Shown here piece by piece: positions 49,504 through 62,439 of a stretch of 64,000 bases of DNA. The DNA is from Lycocorax pyrrhopterus obiensis. Lineage: Eukaryota > Chordata > Aves > Passeriformes > Paradisaeidae. The translations under genes were made by a program, and so were the position numbers. Position 1 is the first letter of the stretch. Each line of letters opens with the position of its first letter. The stretch covers positions 22,850,757 through 22,914,756 of the forward strand of contig JACSVZ010000002.1 in NCBI GenBank assembly GCA_014706295.1. Reading direction: 5' to 3'. The notes below the pieces were generated by a model, which was not told where the DNA came from, did no database searches, and was given only the letters and a program-made list of their open reading frames with translations.

Positions 49504-52500
49504 GGGTGTAGGTTGAATTTGAGTCAGTGGGATCAGATAGACTATGACTTCTAAGGGGGAAATACCCAAATTATCCTGAGGATCCAAGTCCACCTCCAAT
49601 TTCCCTGTTATCAAGATTGCCATTCCCATCTGTGAGGAAAACAATATGAAAAAAAAGTCATGTTTCTAATAACAAACAGATCAACATAGGAATATATTCC
49701 TAGGTAGAACCCCTCAGCCATGATGACTCTTGTCTTTATTAAATGTCCAGGTTCTAGGAGTATCAGAAGCACCAGCTTCATCAGACTGTAATGTGCTTGC
49801 TATTACAAAAAAAGGTGAATGTTTTCCCCTAGAGCTTACCATTCATATGGGCCCCTATGTCAGATGAAGAGGCTGTTTAATGCTCTAATGTGGGGCCATG
49901 AAAGTGGAAAAGGAGAATTCAATGCTGAGCTAGTCCCCTCATCAAACGTAGGATATGATGGTTAGCAAAAGCTGCCCAGGCTGAACATATTCTGAAACAC
50001 GCAATAAAATGGTTGGATGCAGGAAATCCTCTAGCACAAGGGGGTTTGGGCCTTAAAATTGAAAGTGAGGGATGGTACAAACCCATCTTCACAGAGAAAT
50101 TTGGAGAATCCCTTTTTCCATGGGTTAATTTTTGACCAGGTGCATTTTGTTCAGGGGCTTTGCTCCGGGCTGCAGTGCCAGCCGTGCCTGACACTTGACT
50201 CTGGGTTTCGTTACCCTGTGTAGGTAAAACTGTGACCGTCCTTTTGGCTCATTTCTTTTTACATAATTTACACTAGTTCAGTCACTTGCCCTGCATTTCG
50301 ATTAGTGGCATGAAACCCCTAATCGCCCAATTAGAATGTGTAATGATACTGTAAAAATCCCTATTAAACTGAGCAGAGGAATATTTTAAAAAGCTTGTAA
50401 TAGTAGTCACTAGACATGATAGTAGAAGAGGGAGGATAGATACACGAGGTTTATTACATGCAGATAACATGGTACTTTCTAAATTGAACTTCAAAGGACT
50501 ATGCCGAGTTTATTAATGTAATTACTTACATGAAAAATTATCAGACTATAATGAATACATTAAAAATGTTATCTATATTGTATGTTATCAGGGTAGTTTT
50601 TCAGACTGGAATTAAAAAGAACACAAAGAATTACAAGAATTTAGGCTCTTGTTTTCACATTCACATGGCATTTAAAATGCTTCTAGATCCTTTGTTAAAC
50701 TGTATTATGAATCAGATATAAACAGAGGAAGATAGAAATCTCTTTGCTTTCATTTGGTAGAGTACAAGAAGTCAGTGATGTTTTCAGACATATATTGCTG
50801 AATTTGGCAACTCAAACACTCTCAGAGAATAAATAGAGTTCAGAAACCACTGGGGGAGTAGGGAGGTAAATAAATGAAACCCTTCAATTCCTGTTGCTCA
50901 CCTACACCCAAAGGTGAATTTTGCCATCTGTGAACCTTGAGCCAGTGTTTTTGAGCAAGTCTATTTGCCACTCCTGGGGCAGGCACACGAGCCCCGGTGC
51001 CAGATCACAGCCAGGGGTGCTCCAGCTGCCTGCCCATGGCCTGGCTGCACTACCAGGGTGCTGAGACGGTGGAAGACAAGCACGGTGCTGGCCTAATAAA
51101 AATTCATGAGGCAAGACTTTTCTTTTCAAAAGAACAGATTTTTAAACTTTGGAAAACATGAATAGATAGACTCTGCAAATAGACATAAATGTGTCAGACA
51201 GAGAAGGTATTTAATGCCCTCAGGCTAGACACCAGCAAATCTGGTGATCAGACAGTCCCGTGATGGACTTGTATCCTGAATATGATGGAACTGTTCTACA
51301 ATGTTGGTTTTGATCATTGCATTGGTTAGCACTTCTCTTAAATGAGAATCACGAGGGAACTGTCATTTGAACGAGTACATAATTAGATCACGTTGTGAAG
51401 CAAGAAAAGGAGCTATAAAACTGTCTTTTATTACAAATTTCCTTCCTGACATCCTTTTCAGTACACCAAATAGATTAAAAATATATTTTTCCTTTTATTC
51501 CCTAGTTGCATTACCTTATGAACTCTTATTCTAAAATACAGATACCTGGCTTCAGCCAAATTAAGACAGACAAAAATACACTTAATGAAGGAGAATACTG
51601 AAGCAGCAAGGAGCATAACTTGGGAACTGGGACTGGCAGCAAAAAACAAAGTATCAAGTATCTTTTTAATTCATTTTGAACACAGTAAAGCAAGTCTTCT
51701 CTTCAAGTTATTCTTTGAAGATCTATGATACAAAACCATGCTCATTTACTCATCATGAAAGCTGCTCAGCTGGGCAGAAGGCTGGAAGCAGCCTGAGCTG
51801 TTTGTCATTACTGGGACCAATGTTCTTGTTGACATCAAACACAGACCATGAATCACAGCAGCTGAGTTGTTTATTTGAAAAGATAGATAATCTTTGGAGA
51901 ACACTGCACCGCAGAAACCCCTGCTAGGTCACTGGCTATCACTTCCCAAGGCCAGCCTCTAATCCTCTGTGTAAAAGTTGAAAAAAAATAGAGTGATGCT
52001 GTGGAATCATGCCATTTTTAGTAAACAATAAAAAAACCCCAAATTTAGACACCACCCAACACTGAACTTGGTTAAATGGCAGAAGATGTTAATCTCTATA
52101 CAGTATCTGGAGCTGCAGAATCCAGTGAACCCTCTGAGAGCAGCAGGAGGTCTGTGGTTGCTGTGCCTTGGAGCACACTGCAGAAGGATCTGGTTTATAG
52201 TGATGGTTGGGCACAAACACTGCTGGTTTGAAAGTCCAAAATGACCCACAATCTAGAGAGAGACAGCACCAGGAGTATCTCTGTCATGCAGTAAATAAAC
52301 AGCAAGAGGTTACCCAGGAGGTACATACCACTGCTGAGAAGTTCCTTCCTTCATTCGGATGCAGCTGAGGATACCTGCCTGTTCCTTGAGGGACCCTGTC
52401 CTACACCTCCTAATCTGTTTTACCCTGCAGAATATTCAGAATAAGCTCCCTTCTGCTTGATAGTCTCTTTTCTCTGCTGTTGCTCTTGTTAAAAGGAGCT

Positions 52501-53880
52501 CCTTGTGATGGCATCAGTTATTCTGATTTACTGGCTTTCCAGCTTTCCCCTTCTTGTTCCCAACAACAACTGTGAAATTGACTGAAATATTTTCATACAG
52601 CATAAGGTTCTTCTGTGGCAAAGTAGCTGTCTATGAACTGGAGGCACTAGGTGAAAAGATGGGTCTAACACAGTAGAGATTTTGTTTCATTTAATCGATG
52701 TGGAGGAATGAGGGCTTAGTGTCACCTCCTTTGGGATGCTTGGAGCACCACATGCAATTATGAGAGCCGTGTTTTGTGAACTCAGGAAGCTGGAATTATC
52801 TTAGGACTGTATCACTCACAATTTTTTTTTCTGAAAGAGATTTTTCTTACCAGGGACACTGTCAAGTGAAACTTTCACCAGAAAAAAAATTACTTTGCAG
52901 TGAATTTGTCTTCTGAATCACTCCTCAGGGACCTTATTCCCTGGGTATATGCACTTATTTATATTGTGTATCACTTTTTATAAATCTTAAAGACACATCC
53001 ATTCTGGATGACTGTAACTGCAAGAGGAATTTCAGAAATACTGTAAATACTTTAGCAAGTAATGTAGGATTACTTACTTCTTAACCTCTTACTGTAATAA
53101 ACTGAATCACACTGAAAGTCCTGTCCATTTTACCACATTTTATATGTTTCTTCTTATAGAGGAGAAACATAAAATATACATATTCTGGAAATTTCTGTAC
53201 AAGTAAATGAAGTCCTGCTAGAATAGCTTGTGACCGGTGAATTTTTATTATATAAACTTAGAAATAAAAATGGGAATGTGAATCAACTTCTTATTTTCAT
53301 CTATTAGACAAAGGGGTTACATACTTAATTTCAAATTTGAGGTTAGTGGACATGAGTGTATCCCAGACTTGAAATCTGTGGGTTTTTAAATCTGATCTTT
53401 AAATCCTCAGTAAGGTATGTAACCAAAGGATATACACTCTGAATAAAGTTAGTTGCAATATTGCATGTGGTTTGGGGTCAATTAATTACTGATGCAAGCA
53501 GATTTATCTTGTAATAATCTGTGGTTACATATAGACCAACAACAATAATTAATTTGAGAGTTCAGTGGGGTACTAGGACCTCTTACCATTAAATTCTGAA
53601 GCCACTGTGCAGTTCTGGTTACCAGCTTTGCAGGGATGACTCAAAGGTCTTTCTCTCTGTGTCAGACTGACTTCCTTCTGCTCAGATCTGAACCTGCTTC
53701 TGTTAACTCCTCTTGTGCATCCAGCTGAATCATCCCAGTCCACTGCCTTCCTCTTCACATCATCTTCTCACCCATCTCTCTCTGTTGTGCCTCCTTGCAT
53801 CCAGCTCTGGTACCTCAAAAATGCAGGTTTCAAAGAGACTGCTTGGCCCTTGGAGAGCACTCCCTCCATCCAGCACATCT

Positions 53881-54005
53881 CACAGAATCACAGTCACAGA
53901 ATATTCTGAGTTGGAAGGGACCCACAAGGATCATCGAGTCCAGCTCTTAAGTGAATGGGGATCGAACCCACCTTGGCATTGGCGTTATTAGCACCATGCT
54001 CCAAC
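53881..54005 (-). mobile_element. CR1 LINE fragment, minus orientation
   Basis: GAGTTGGAAGGGACCCACAA, GGATCATCGAGTCCAGCTC, then GGGATCGAACCCACC and ATTAGCACCATGCTCC: a standard inverted CR1 3' region. No coding content. Confidence 0.92.
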
Positions 54006-55518
54006 AATATTTGCTCATGATTCCATTTTCCATCACCTTTGGAGAGCTGTATGTTTTACAAACAATCCTTTCAAGAGGCAGTGGGATCCTGGTGGGGACT
54101 GTTGCTGTGCAGCACTGGTCAAACAGTGCCCAGGCAATGCATGAAAGGGATTCTGGGCAGCACAGCCTACAGGAGTGAGCTGAAGGAAGATGCCACTAAA
54201 TCTAATGCAGATGCTCTCTGCTCTGACTTGTTTCTTGCTAGTTTGTATGAAACAACACTTCATTAAAATAACTTGTTTCGTCATTGGCTTATAGGTCAGC
54301 CACCTAGAGTTTTCACAGCACTGTCCTGACAAGACTGTCACAAGTGCCATAATTAGTTGGTGTGCCTGGAGACCATCACAAATTTATTGCAATAACCTGG
54401 GCTTTTCTCCTCCTAATTTTGCAGCAGGTCTCACCTTTTAGCATTTACTTCATGCATTATTTTTAAAAAATGGAGGAAATTGTCACATCTAATTTTCACA
54501 AAGGTCCAGGCACTTTAAATCTGGCAGCTCTTTCTTGTCCAGAGTGACTTTTCCTCTTTCTCCATGCAACTAAAATTCTCTTCATCTCACAGGCTGGCTG
54601 CCACATGCTCCTAACCTTCAGTTTTGACAAAGGTTTTTTATCCTGCTTCCAAAATCTGTTTTATAGGTCATCTTTCCAGCTTATGATCCTGAGTATCTGT
54701 TTCCACTTTGTTTCTTTCTGCTGCCTCTCCACCTTCTGCTGCATTAAACACCCCCACCTTTTCTTTCCTTTTAAAACTCCTAATTACATAAACCCTTACA
54801 CTTCCTAAGTTCTGTGGTGGCACCAACCCCTGCCTCTAATTAGTGTTCCCATCTCTTCTTTTGTTGAATTTTCCTTAAAATGTCTTTATACTTTTTCCCC
54901 TTACTCCTGGAAGCAGGGCTTTAAACAAACACAAAGCTTCTCTTTCATCTTTCTCAAAATCACATATTTCCTGGGAGTTATACTCCGTAGTGGCCAATTT
55001 GCTGTTTCTTGTGCTTCTGACTCATTTTGCAGATGATGGGTACTGCCATCCTTCAACTGTGGCATCTACTGTGACAGTCCTCCATTGTAAATTTCGACTG
55101 CAACCCTTTTGTGTAGAGACCATACCTGCATCCCCTGCACAGATACCACTTCTCTGAGGCTCCTTATCACCATATAAGCCCTCTAAACAGCAAACAGAGC
55201 CTGTGCTGCTACTGCAATGTAAGAAAGGCCTGGACTGAGAGGTCAGGAGCACTCATTTGTGCTGACTCTGTGAAGACCAACTATACTGCAAGCTGGTAGT
55301 GAGGGACAGTATTCTGTTGCGAATTTGTGGCACTTAATTTGTGCAGTACTTCGTTACCACAGTGATGGGAACTAAATAAAACTGCAAGATACAGTTTCTG
55401 AAACCTTCCCTCCGCAGACTGCCATGTGGGCTGGACTGTTTTTAACTGGCTTTGGTGCTGATTTTGGGATAGAATTGAGCAGAAAGAACAAGCAATGTTT
55501 TCCTGCATGCCTGAAATC
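54006..55518. other. Intergenic, nothing recognised
   Basis: T/C-rich in parts (54500-54960). Open frames are short and unrecognised. Confidence 0.5.
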
Positions 55519-55863
55519 CATCTCTGTGAATGCTAAAAGCCTGGCTGCAGAGAGATTTCTCAGTTTTCTGACAGTGTCTGTGTGAAAGCCTTGCCTTCTC
55601 ATGGACGCTATGGGAAAACAGTTGGGAGATTTTGTAAACTATGGTATCGTTATGATACCAAGGAGAAAATATCTGAAGTAAGTGTTGTTGGGTTCAGCCA
55701 ATCCCTCTGGGGGTGGTTGGTCAGAGAACCAATAACCTTATGTCAGTCCAGCGTGCTAAGGTATATAAGCCAATTTGTAAATTAATAAAGGGTCGGTTTC
55801 TTCTCGTCCTAAACCGTCCATGTCGCTTTATTCCTCGGTCTCTGCTCGCTAGCGACACATCTA
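55519..55863 (+). mobile_element. ERVK-like avian solo LTR with TATA box and poly(A) signal
   Basis: The LTR body is about 55525-55857 (333 bp), beginning TGTGAATGC and ending GCTAGCGACA. Marks in order: TCATGGACGCTATGGG, the small inverted repeat TGGTATC/GATACCA, GTTGGGTTCAGCC, TATA box TATATAAG at 55762, poly(A) signal AATAAA at 55784, then a U5-like tail. A 6-bp flank, CATCTC at 55519 and CATCTA at 55858, matches at five positions and is a plausible decayed duplication; 6 bp is usual for ERVK. No gag or pol follows. Confidence 0.75.
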
Positions 55864-57041
55864 GATTTTCATGTTAAGAGGGCAGATCTCCATTTTGACA
55901 AAGCAGCCTTTCATGTGTAATTCTTGCAAATATTTTGTATTATTTTTGAGGGAGAGTTTCTCTCTCCACAGGGAGATAACATTCCCATTATACTCTGTCC
56001 TACAGATTCAAGCAGCCCAAAAGGGTACAGAGAAATGTGAGTAAATTAACTCCAGCTGCTTCTCTAGCATGCTTCTCTAATAGCCACTGCAAATGATTTA
56101 ACTGCTTAAGAAACGGGGAAAAAAATCCAAAAGCAGAGTAAGAATAAGTTGAGAGATCTTAGAAATAAAGTAGGGTTAATATTTCAAGCTTGTTTCCAAG
56201 AGATATTAGCATATGGATTTTTAATTTTACATCTATTGCTTAAATATTCACACCTAGAATCAACTGGCTTTGTGTGCCTATGTGTTTTCAAAATCATGGG
56301 TTATCTACAAAAGGACCTTTGCCCATGAGAAATTTCCCCAGGCTGTGTATGCCAGTTATCATATTTTCCCAGCCCAAATCAGTTGGGCTTTGTATGCATA
56401 GAGGCACAGACCTTTGAGTTGCACTAATAATGCTACAGTGCTGGAGATTTTGCTGCAAACAAAACTTGTTTTGTTACAGTAAACACCCTTTATTCAACGT
56501 TTATGATAAAATGACATGATTCACATATGCTTTTTGAGTGCATCTAAGTGGATGAACCTCAGCCCTCCTGCTGTTTCATTTTGCATCATTTTCATCATGA
56601 GTATTTGTTGAATATTTCGGTGACTTCAAAACATTGGGATCTAAAATCACAGTGGTTGAGGCCATTACATATTAAATCCCATTTTCCCTTTTACTAGACT
56701 TTTATCAAGATGGCATAAGCAAATGAGCCCATTCCAAGGTGTTTCCACGTATTTCACAGGAACAACATTCAGCATCAATACTATGTTGCTAGGTAGCCAG
56801 GTGATTTTAACCTGGAAAGCACCTCAGCTTATTCCTGCAAATCTAACATACCTATACTTGCCCAGCAGAATCTCTGACATGACACAATTTATACAGAAGC
56901 ATATATTGCAAAAGATTTAGGTTCATAATTAATAATTATGCTACTTTGTTAGTTTGAAGTAGGTCGGTTTCTGATACATTGTCATTCATGATTTTTTTTC
57001 TCTGCACACTATATCCTCAGTGTGATTTTCCTCCATCTGTG
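55864..57041. other. Intergenic, nothing recognised
   Basis: AT-rich sequence between two LTRs, with no recognisable element. Confidence 0.5.
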
Positions 57042-57561
57042 TGCACTAGGTCTGGCTGGGACGGGGTTAATTCTCTTCATGGCAGCTCCTACGATGCTGC
57101 GTTTTGGATTTGTGACCAAAACAATGCTGCTATATAGACTCTTTTTGCTATTGCTGGGCAGTGTTTGTACAGCATCAAGGCTGCCTCTGTTTCTCCTGCT
57201 GCCCAACCACTGAATAGATCAGGGGTGCACAAGAGGTAGGGAGGGGATACAAGCAGATACAATCCAAACTGTCCAAAGCGATATTCCATGCCATATAACA
57301 GTATGTTCAGCAATGCAGTGGAGAGGAGTGGAGTTTAGGTAGGACAGCTGTCTTTTGCCTCAGGAACAGGCTGGGCATCTCTGTCTGTGGGAGGTGGCAA
57401 GTGATTGCCTTTGCGTCACTTTTGTTTTCTTTCTCATCCCACTTCTTTGCTTACAAAATTATCAATCCATGAGTTTTCTTGTGTTTGCTCTTACTTTTTC
57501 ATTCTGTGGATGTGAGTAAGCAGATGTGCAGTGCTCAGCTGCCTACAGGGGTTAACCCACA
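57042..57561 (+). mobile_element. ERVL-like avian LTR copy C, plus orientation
   Basis: Begins TGCACTAGGTCTGGCTGGGA, then GGGGTTAATTCTCTTCATGG, GTTTTGGATTTGTGACCAAA and TTGCTATTGCTGGGCAGTG, followed by GATATTCCATGCCATATAAC and CCATGAGTTTTC, ending GGGGTTAACCCACA. It is the reverse complement counterpart of copies A and B. Flanks show no exact duplication. Non-coding. Confidence 0.8.
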
Positions 57562-58333
57562 ACTTTGTGTCATGGCCAAACCAAAAAGAATCCATACCTT
57601 CATGGGAAATTAACTGCTCACAAATACCACAAGGAAGCTGCCTAACAGGGACAGGAACTACACACATCAAGGTTAAAGTTGTTGTGTTTCACTTGCAGCC
57701 ATTTCACCCCTGATGTGATGGTGTAAAGTAAGAATGAGACAGAAAGCAAGTGACCCATATGTTAATACATGAAATAAAGTGACCACGAGAGGGTACTAGA
57801 GGTGTAAAACCACGGGTGGCTCAGCAGGTCACCTCTAACCAGCAGTCAGATATAAGGCAGCAGGAAAAACACTTTCTTCCTGTTGTGCCTTTGGAACCAT
57901 GTGTGTGAACCTTAACTTGTCCCTTCTTACCCCACAGAGCAGGCTTTGGCAACAGCAGCCAGGCTGGAGAGGCAATACCTGGGCCTGTTTGCCCTCCATT
58001 CATCAGCAGGGACACATGGAATATCAACAAGGGGGAAATTTCCACAGATTGATAAAAATTGGGATTTAATGACAATCACCAATAAAGCAACATAAAATAC
58101 ATCAGCTCTGAGAACTTTTTGCAGGAACAAGTTATGATGTGGATGCAGATTACACTGGTACTGTTCTGCTATTGCCCAAGTTTAATTTTTGTCGCTAATG
58201 CATTTTGCTAGCAGAGCTTAAAGGTCATGTCCCTAAGGATACGGCACCATTTGTGTTAGCAGAGCCTGGCTTTCTCTTCAGATAATAGTCATCTTGGATT
58301 GAGTACTATTAGAGGACAAGTGAAAGTGAGATT

Positions 58334-58358
58334 GGGGGAGGGGGGAAGAGGAAGGGGG
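58334..58358 (+). other. G-rich tract, possible quadruplex
   Basis: Runs of five, six and five G separated by A and AAGAGGAA. The six-G run could supply two strands of a quadruplex. Prediction from sequence only. Confidence 0.4.
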
Positions 58359-58826
58359 TGTGTTATGTGACTTTACATCCATCTTCATCACCACAGGGTC
58401 ACGAAAGGATTGCTGTGTGTTAACAAGCAACACAGCTCCAAGCACTCAGGTCCCAGATGCTGCAGCAGAGAGATCTTTTCAAGGTGAGCAGACTGGCCTA
58501 ATGGAGAATGTCTCCAGCCAGGGAGATTTATGAAAATCTACTTTATACTGGCAGCAGAAGGCCTGACAAGGCTGTCCCCAGAGAAGTTACACTGGCTATT
58601 CCATCTCCCTAGAGAGCTTTACTGCTTTCCTCCAGCAGACCACTCCATGCAAGGTCTTACTCTGCCCACATAACACTCGAAATCAACGGCATTAGCTACC
58701 TCTTCCACAAACACACACTGCTTGTTTATGTGCTCCTAAGGTTTCTGAAATTCAAACACTTGGCCCAGGAATGTAACTTAAGTACACTGCCTTTCAAGAG
58801 CCCCTAAGGAGAAGTGTTACAGGGCT

Positions 58827-58843
58827 GGGGGTGGGGTGGGGGG
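58827..58843 (+). other. G-rich tract, possible quadruplex
   Basis: Runs of five, four and six G separated by single T. A fourth strand is available if the six-G run is split. About 3.6 kb upstream of the CDK14 start codon. Confidence 0.4.
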
Positions 58844-61549
58844 ACACACGACAAACACTGGGGTTTAGAGAGAGCTCAGACCACATAAAACTACCCCATA
58901 AAATCAACAGCAAGTGCCCCGAGATCTGGAGAGTGCACAGACCTGTGTTACACACTGAGCCACCATCTGCACCATGCATCACGGATTTATTTTTCTGTCG
59001 TTTCATCTTACCCTGCAAGTAATGAATAGCGCAGCCGTGGCTGCTCCATCTGCGGCAAGGGGACTGCTGGCACACCCTGTGCTCCAGGCCCATGACCACG
59101 CTGCTTGGAGCTCCAAACAATATGTTCTTTTACACAATAATGAACAAACTGCCAGCCCTGCTCTCTCCCCTTCTTCGGAAATAACCCACACCTCAGTGTG
59201 AAACACCGAAACGATGAGGCTCCTGGCTTGCATGATACACTGAGGCAAATGTTTCCTCTTGTCCAGCTTGCAAGTGATATCTTGGCAACTATTTTTCCTG
59301 CACTTGATAATACTTACATTTGCAGAGTGATTCAGCATGACTCAGTGTCAGCAGCAGAGGCCAGGATTTGTAGTGGATTCTTACCAAAGCCAGGCAAGGA
59401 GATGCTTGGGTCATAAAGTAACTGCAAGCAGTTTTTGTTTAGGGTGTTTCTTTGGAGAGTTGATGTAAGAAAAGGTGCTGTAAATAATGTATCTGGCTTT
59501 TTATAAAACAGATGCCCCATTAAATGCAAACATGCTTTAACTTGGTAAAGGCTTGTGGAAGAAGGCAGCAAACAACAGTATCATTTTGCATGTTTTTCAT
59601 GTTAATTTTTTTATGCCACAAATTGCAAGACTTGAAACAGAGCTGAAATCCTGTCCCTACAAGGAAGCAAAATGTCATCATCAGAGTAGCTGCTATCTCT
59701 GTGGTTTGCTAATTGCGTGTTTCTGCTTTACGGGTTTCCGGAGATGGGTGGTGGAAATACAGACATGAGAAATAAGAACCACCAGCTTATGAGCTTGATC
59801 AAAGCTACAACAGTGATTCCACATTCCTGAATTCAATGAATTTTCACTACTGCCCTTGGATAAGGAAGAGGTTTGGGTTGGGGAGAGAAAAAAGAAGGAC
59901 TTGCACAGAAAAATTTCTGCCAAATAAAGACCATGGTGGGAAGAATGACACAAATTGCAGGGTGCAGCTGGAGAATCTGTGCACAGCTGGAAGATTGTCC
60001 TTCCTCTGGTGGAGACAGTCTGTGTAACATCTCTGCATACTGAGGTTGTACAATTTTCAGAAGACAAGACCTGGGTTTTTCTCACTTGGCACCACACTGG
60101 TGTCTAATTTAGGCAAAATTTTCATTGATTTAAAAGACCCTGACATATGCTTGTAGATCATTCCCAAGCAACTGCAAAGCCAGATGCTTCTCAGAAATTT
60201 TGGGTTGCTTGTTTTTCTGTGAAAGAAAGCTGAACACACTGCAGTAGCCTGGCAGAGACTTGTCCTTCACAAGTGATAAAGTGGTAGTTTACTTAGAAAT
60301 AGGGAGGAAAAAAAGGGAATATTGTTCCAAATTCACTAGGTGCTAGGATCCAGGCTAATTCACTAGGTAAGACAGCATCTATCAATTAAGCATGGTTAAT
60401 TACAGGTTCCTGAGAAGCTCTCAGAAATTATATCCCTAATTGCTGAAAGCAAGTCACAGTCTGAATTATACCAGCGTTGGTACATGTCTCAGCCAAACAG
60501 CAGAGCTACCTGGAGTGATTGGTGCACACAGAAAATGCAAAGGGCTCAAATGCTAAACTCAGTTTCAGCTCCTGGACCAGAATATTTTATTTATGATGAT
60601 GGCATTTTTCTCTCCACTCAGAACAGGGGTAGTAATGTCAGATTCAGACAAAGATCAAACCATCAGCTGTTATTAAGGACTTAAATGTAATTTTTTTGAA
60701 GTGACTGAGTTAAACGTCCTTAAGTAGTTGTGTCCTCCCTCCCTTTTTCCTTCTAGTGCCCTTGTCTGTTTCTTCTTAATTTTTATTTTTCCTCCTTTTC
60801 CCTGCACTGCTCTCTGCAATGTTCCAGTTTCCACCCTTTCTCAATTTCCTGCCATAACATGACATAGCCAACATTGAAAATGCCATTTTAGCTCCTGTTT
60901 CAAAGATGCTAGCAGGGTCAAGAGCATTCACACTTCCGAAAACCTTTTTATCAAGCTGTCTGTACAACCAGGGGTTATGCATAAGACATTTTACCGGTGT
61001 TACTGTACTGCTACATGGCAGGACAAGTTCCCTTTATCTTGTATGCCACAAGAGATACATGCATAGTCTACATATAGTAGATTAAAATAGGTAATTGCAA
61101 TAGACTTCCACCTCAAGATGCTGCATACTGTCCATCCCTGCTGCATTGTAATAGAAAGCTTCAATCCCAATCCCAGAACATAGAGTTGCAGATGGCTTGA
61201 ACCCAACTCACCTAAACACTTGTCTAGACAAATGTGCCTCTAAAACTGAGCTTAGACACCGTCTAATCCCAGTAAATTGTGTTAGCTAGCCTCATTAAAA
61301 CCCAAGTTCATTTTAACCAGATAACATACGTTAAAATACAATTTGAACCACAAAACCTTGGGCTTTAAAATCTTACCTAACATATTGTTCTCGAAAAGTA
61401 CCTACTTTATACTTTAGACTAGACATGACCATCCATTTTGTTGGGTTAATCTGATTTATTTTTCAATAATGTTGGTTCAATTGAGTTAACAAGATCAAAA
61501 GCTCCCAACACTCATTAAGTTGCAGGCTAAGGCACTCGAAGGCGCATTA

Positions 61550-62439
61550 TCTGGCTGTGCCTGGAGACGCACGAGACCCCAAGTTTCAACTTGACGGGCC
61601 GGGCGCTCTCGGCGAGCGAGGTGCCCTTTCGCCGCCCGCCCCACCGCAGCAGCGGGGGCAGCGTGCCCCGCCCGCCGCCCGCCCCGGGGGTGCCTCCGTC
61701 CCCCGCCAAACCCTGGGTCAGCGCCGGCCCCGCCGGCCCGGGCGTACCGCAGCGCGTCCCCAGAGCCCGCGATGCAGCGGCGCGGGCGCGGACAGCCCCG
61801 GGCGGACACGGTGCCTCCGCTGCCCCTCCGAACGCCACCGCCAGCGCCTTCCGCGCTGCCCCGGCCCCGAGCGCTCCCGACGGGAATCGCCACATCGCTC
61901 CCTGCGCCCGGGGCGCGCCGCGGACAGCGCGCATCCCTCGGCCCGGCCCCAGCGCTCCCCGCCTGCCCCCCTCACGCCCCCGCCGCCGCCGCCCTTCCTC
62001 CCCGGGGCTCCCCGGCCCGCCCAGGCTCCTCCTCCTCCTTTCTCTCAGCGCACCCTCCCTCCCTTCCTCACGCCCTCTCTCCCGCCGCCGGCGCCCGCAG
62101 CCCTTCGCCGGACTTTGCTGCCACTCCTCCATCTCTCCTCGGCGCTGCCCGTCGCCCCCGCCCTGCCCGCCGCGTCCGGCCGTGCCGGGGCAGCCCGGGG
62201 CAGGGGCGGACGGGGCTATGAGCCGGGCGCTGGCGGCGCGGAGCCGAGCAGCACCGGCAGCGGCAGCGGCAGCCGCGGCCGCGGCGTAGGGCTCCTTTCC
62301 CGGGCGGGACCGGGACTGTCCCGCGGCGCCCGGCGGCTCCTCGGGGCGCGGGGAGAGCCCCGGGGCCGGAGCGGGAGTGTCTCCTCCGGAGCCAGGGGAG
62401 TGGGGGTAGCGGCCGGCGGGAGGGGGGGGTCGCCCCCCG
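61550..62439 (+). promoter_or_regulatory. CDK14: CpG-island promoter and 5' leader of CDK14
   Basis: GC content rises abruptly at about 61550 and stays very high through 62650, dense in CpG, with no obvious TATA box. The transcription start is unknown, but the leader probably begins inside this block. It contains a polyalanine uORF (62218-62289) and, at 62424-62438, a G6/C6 hairpin just before the start codon. Large open frames on both strands here are composition artefacts. Confidence 0.75.
62218..62289 (+). CDS. Upstream ORF in CDK14 leader, 23 codons, polyalanine
   Basis: ATG at 62218, 23 codons, stop TAG at 62287, ending 150 bases before the CDK14 ATG. The peptide begins MSRALAARSRAAP and finishes with ten alanines from a GCN repeat. 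The ATG context is weak to moderate (C at -3... A at +4). Whether it is transcribed depends on the unknown start site. It may reduce downstream initiation; a stable peptide product is doubtful. Confidence 0.4.
   Translation: MSRALAARSRAAPAAAAAAAAAA

Larger units (their letters stand above)
44291..53880. other. Intergenic, no gene recognised
   Basis: 9.6 kb without a recognisable exon or transposon. It contains the inverted repeats at 46170-46203 and 49439-49503. Overlapping unrelated frames of 138-179 codons occur at 48440-49331 without family resemblance. Confidence 0.5.
57562..61549. other. Intergenic upstream of CDK14
   Basis: No transposon or gene is recognised. It contains G-rich tracts at 58334-58358 and 58827-58843 that could form quadruplexes, and a direct repeat AATTCACTAGGT (near 60330 and 60357). 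It may hold distal regulatory sequence of CDK14. Confidence 0.45.

Noticed and set aside
57009..57313. Minus-strand frames with retroelement-like wording shared with other positions
   Set aside because: The shared peptide wording comes from the repeated LTR DNA, which is non-coding.
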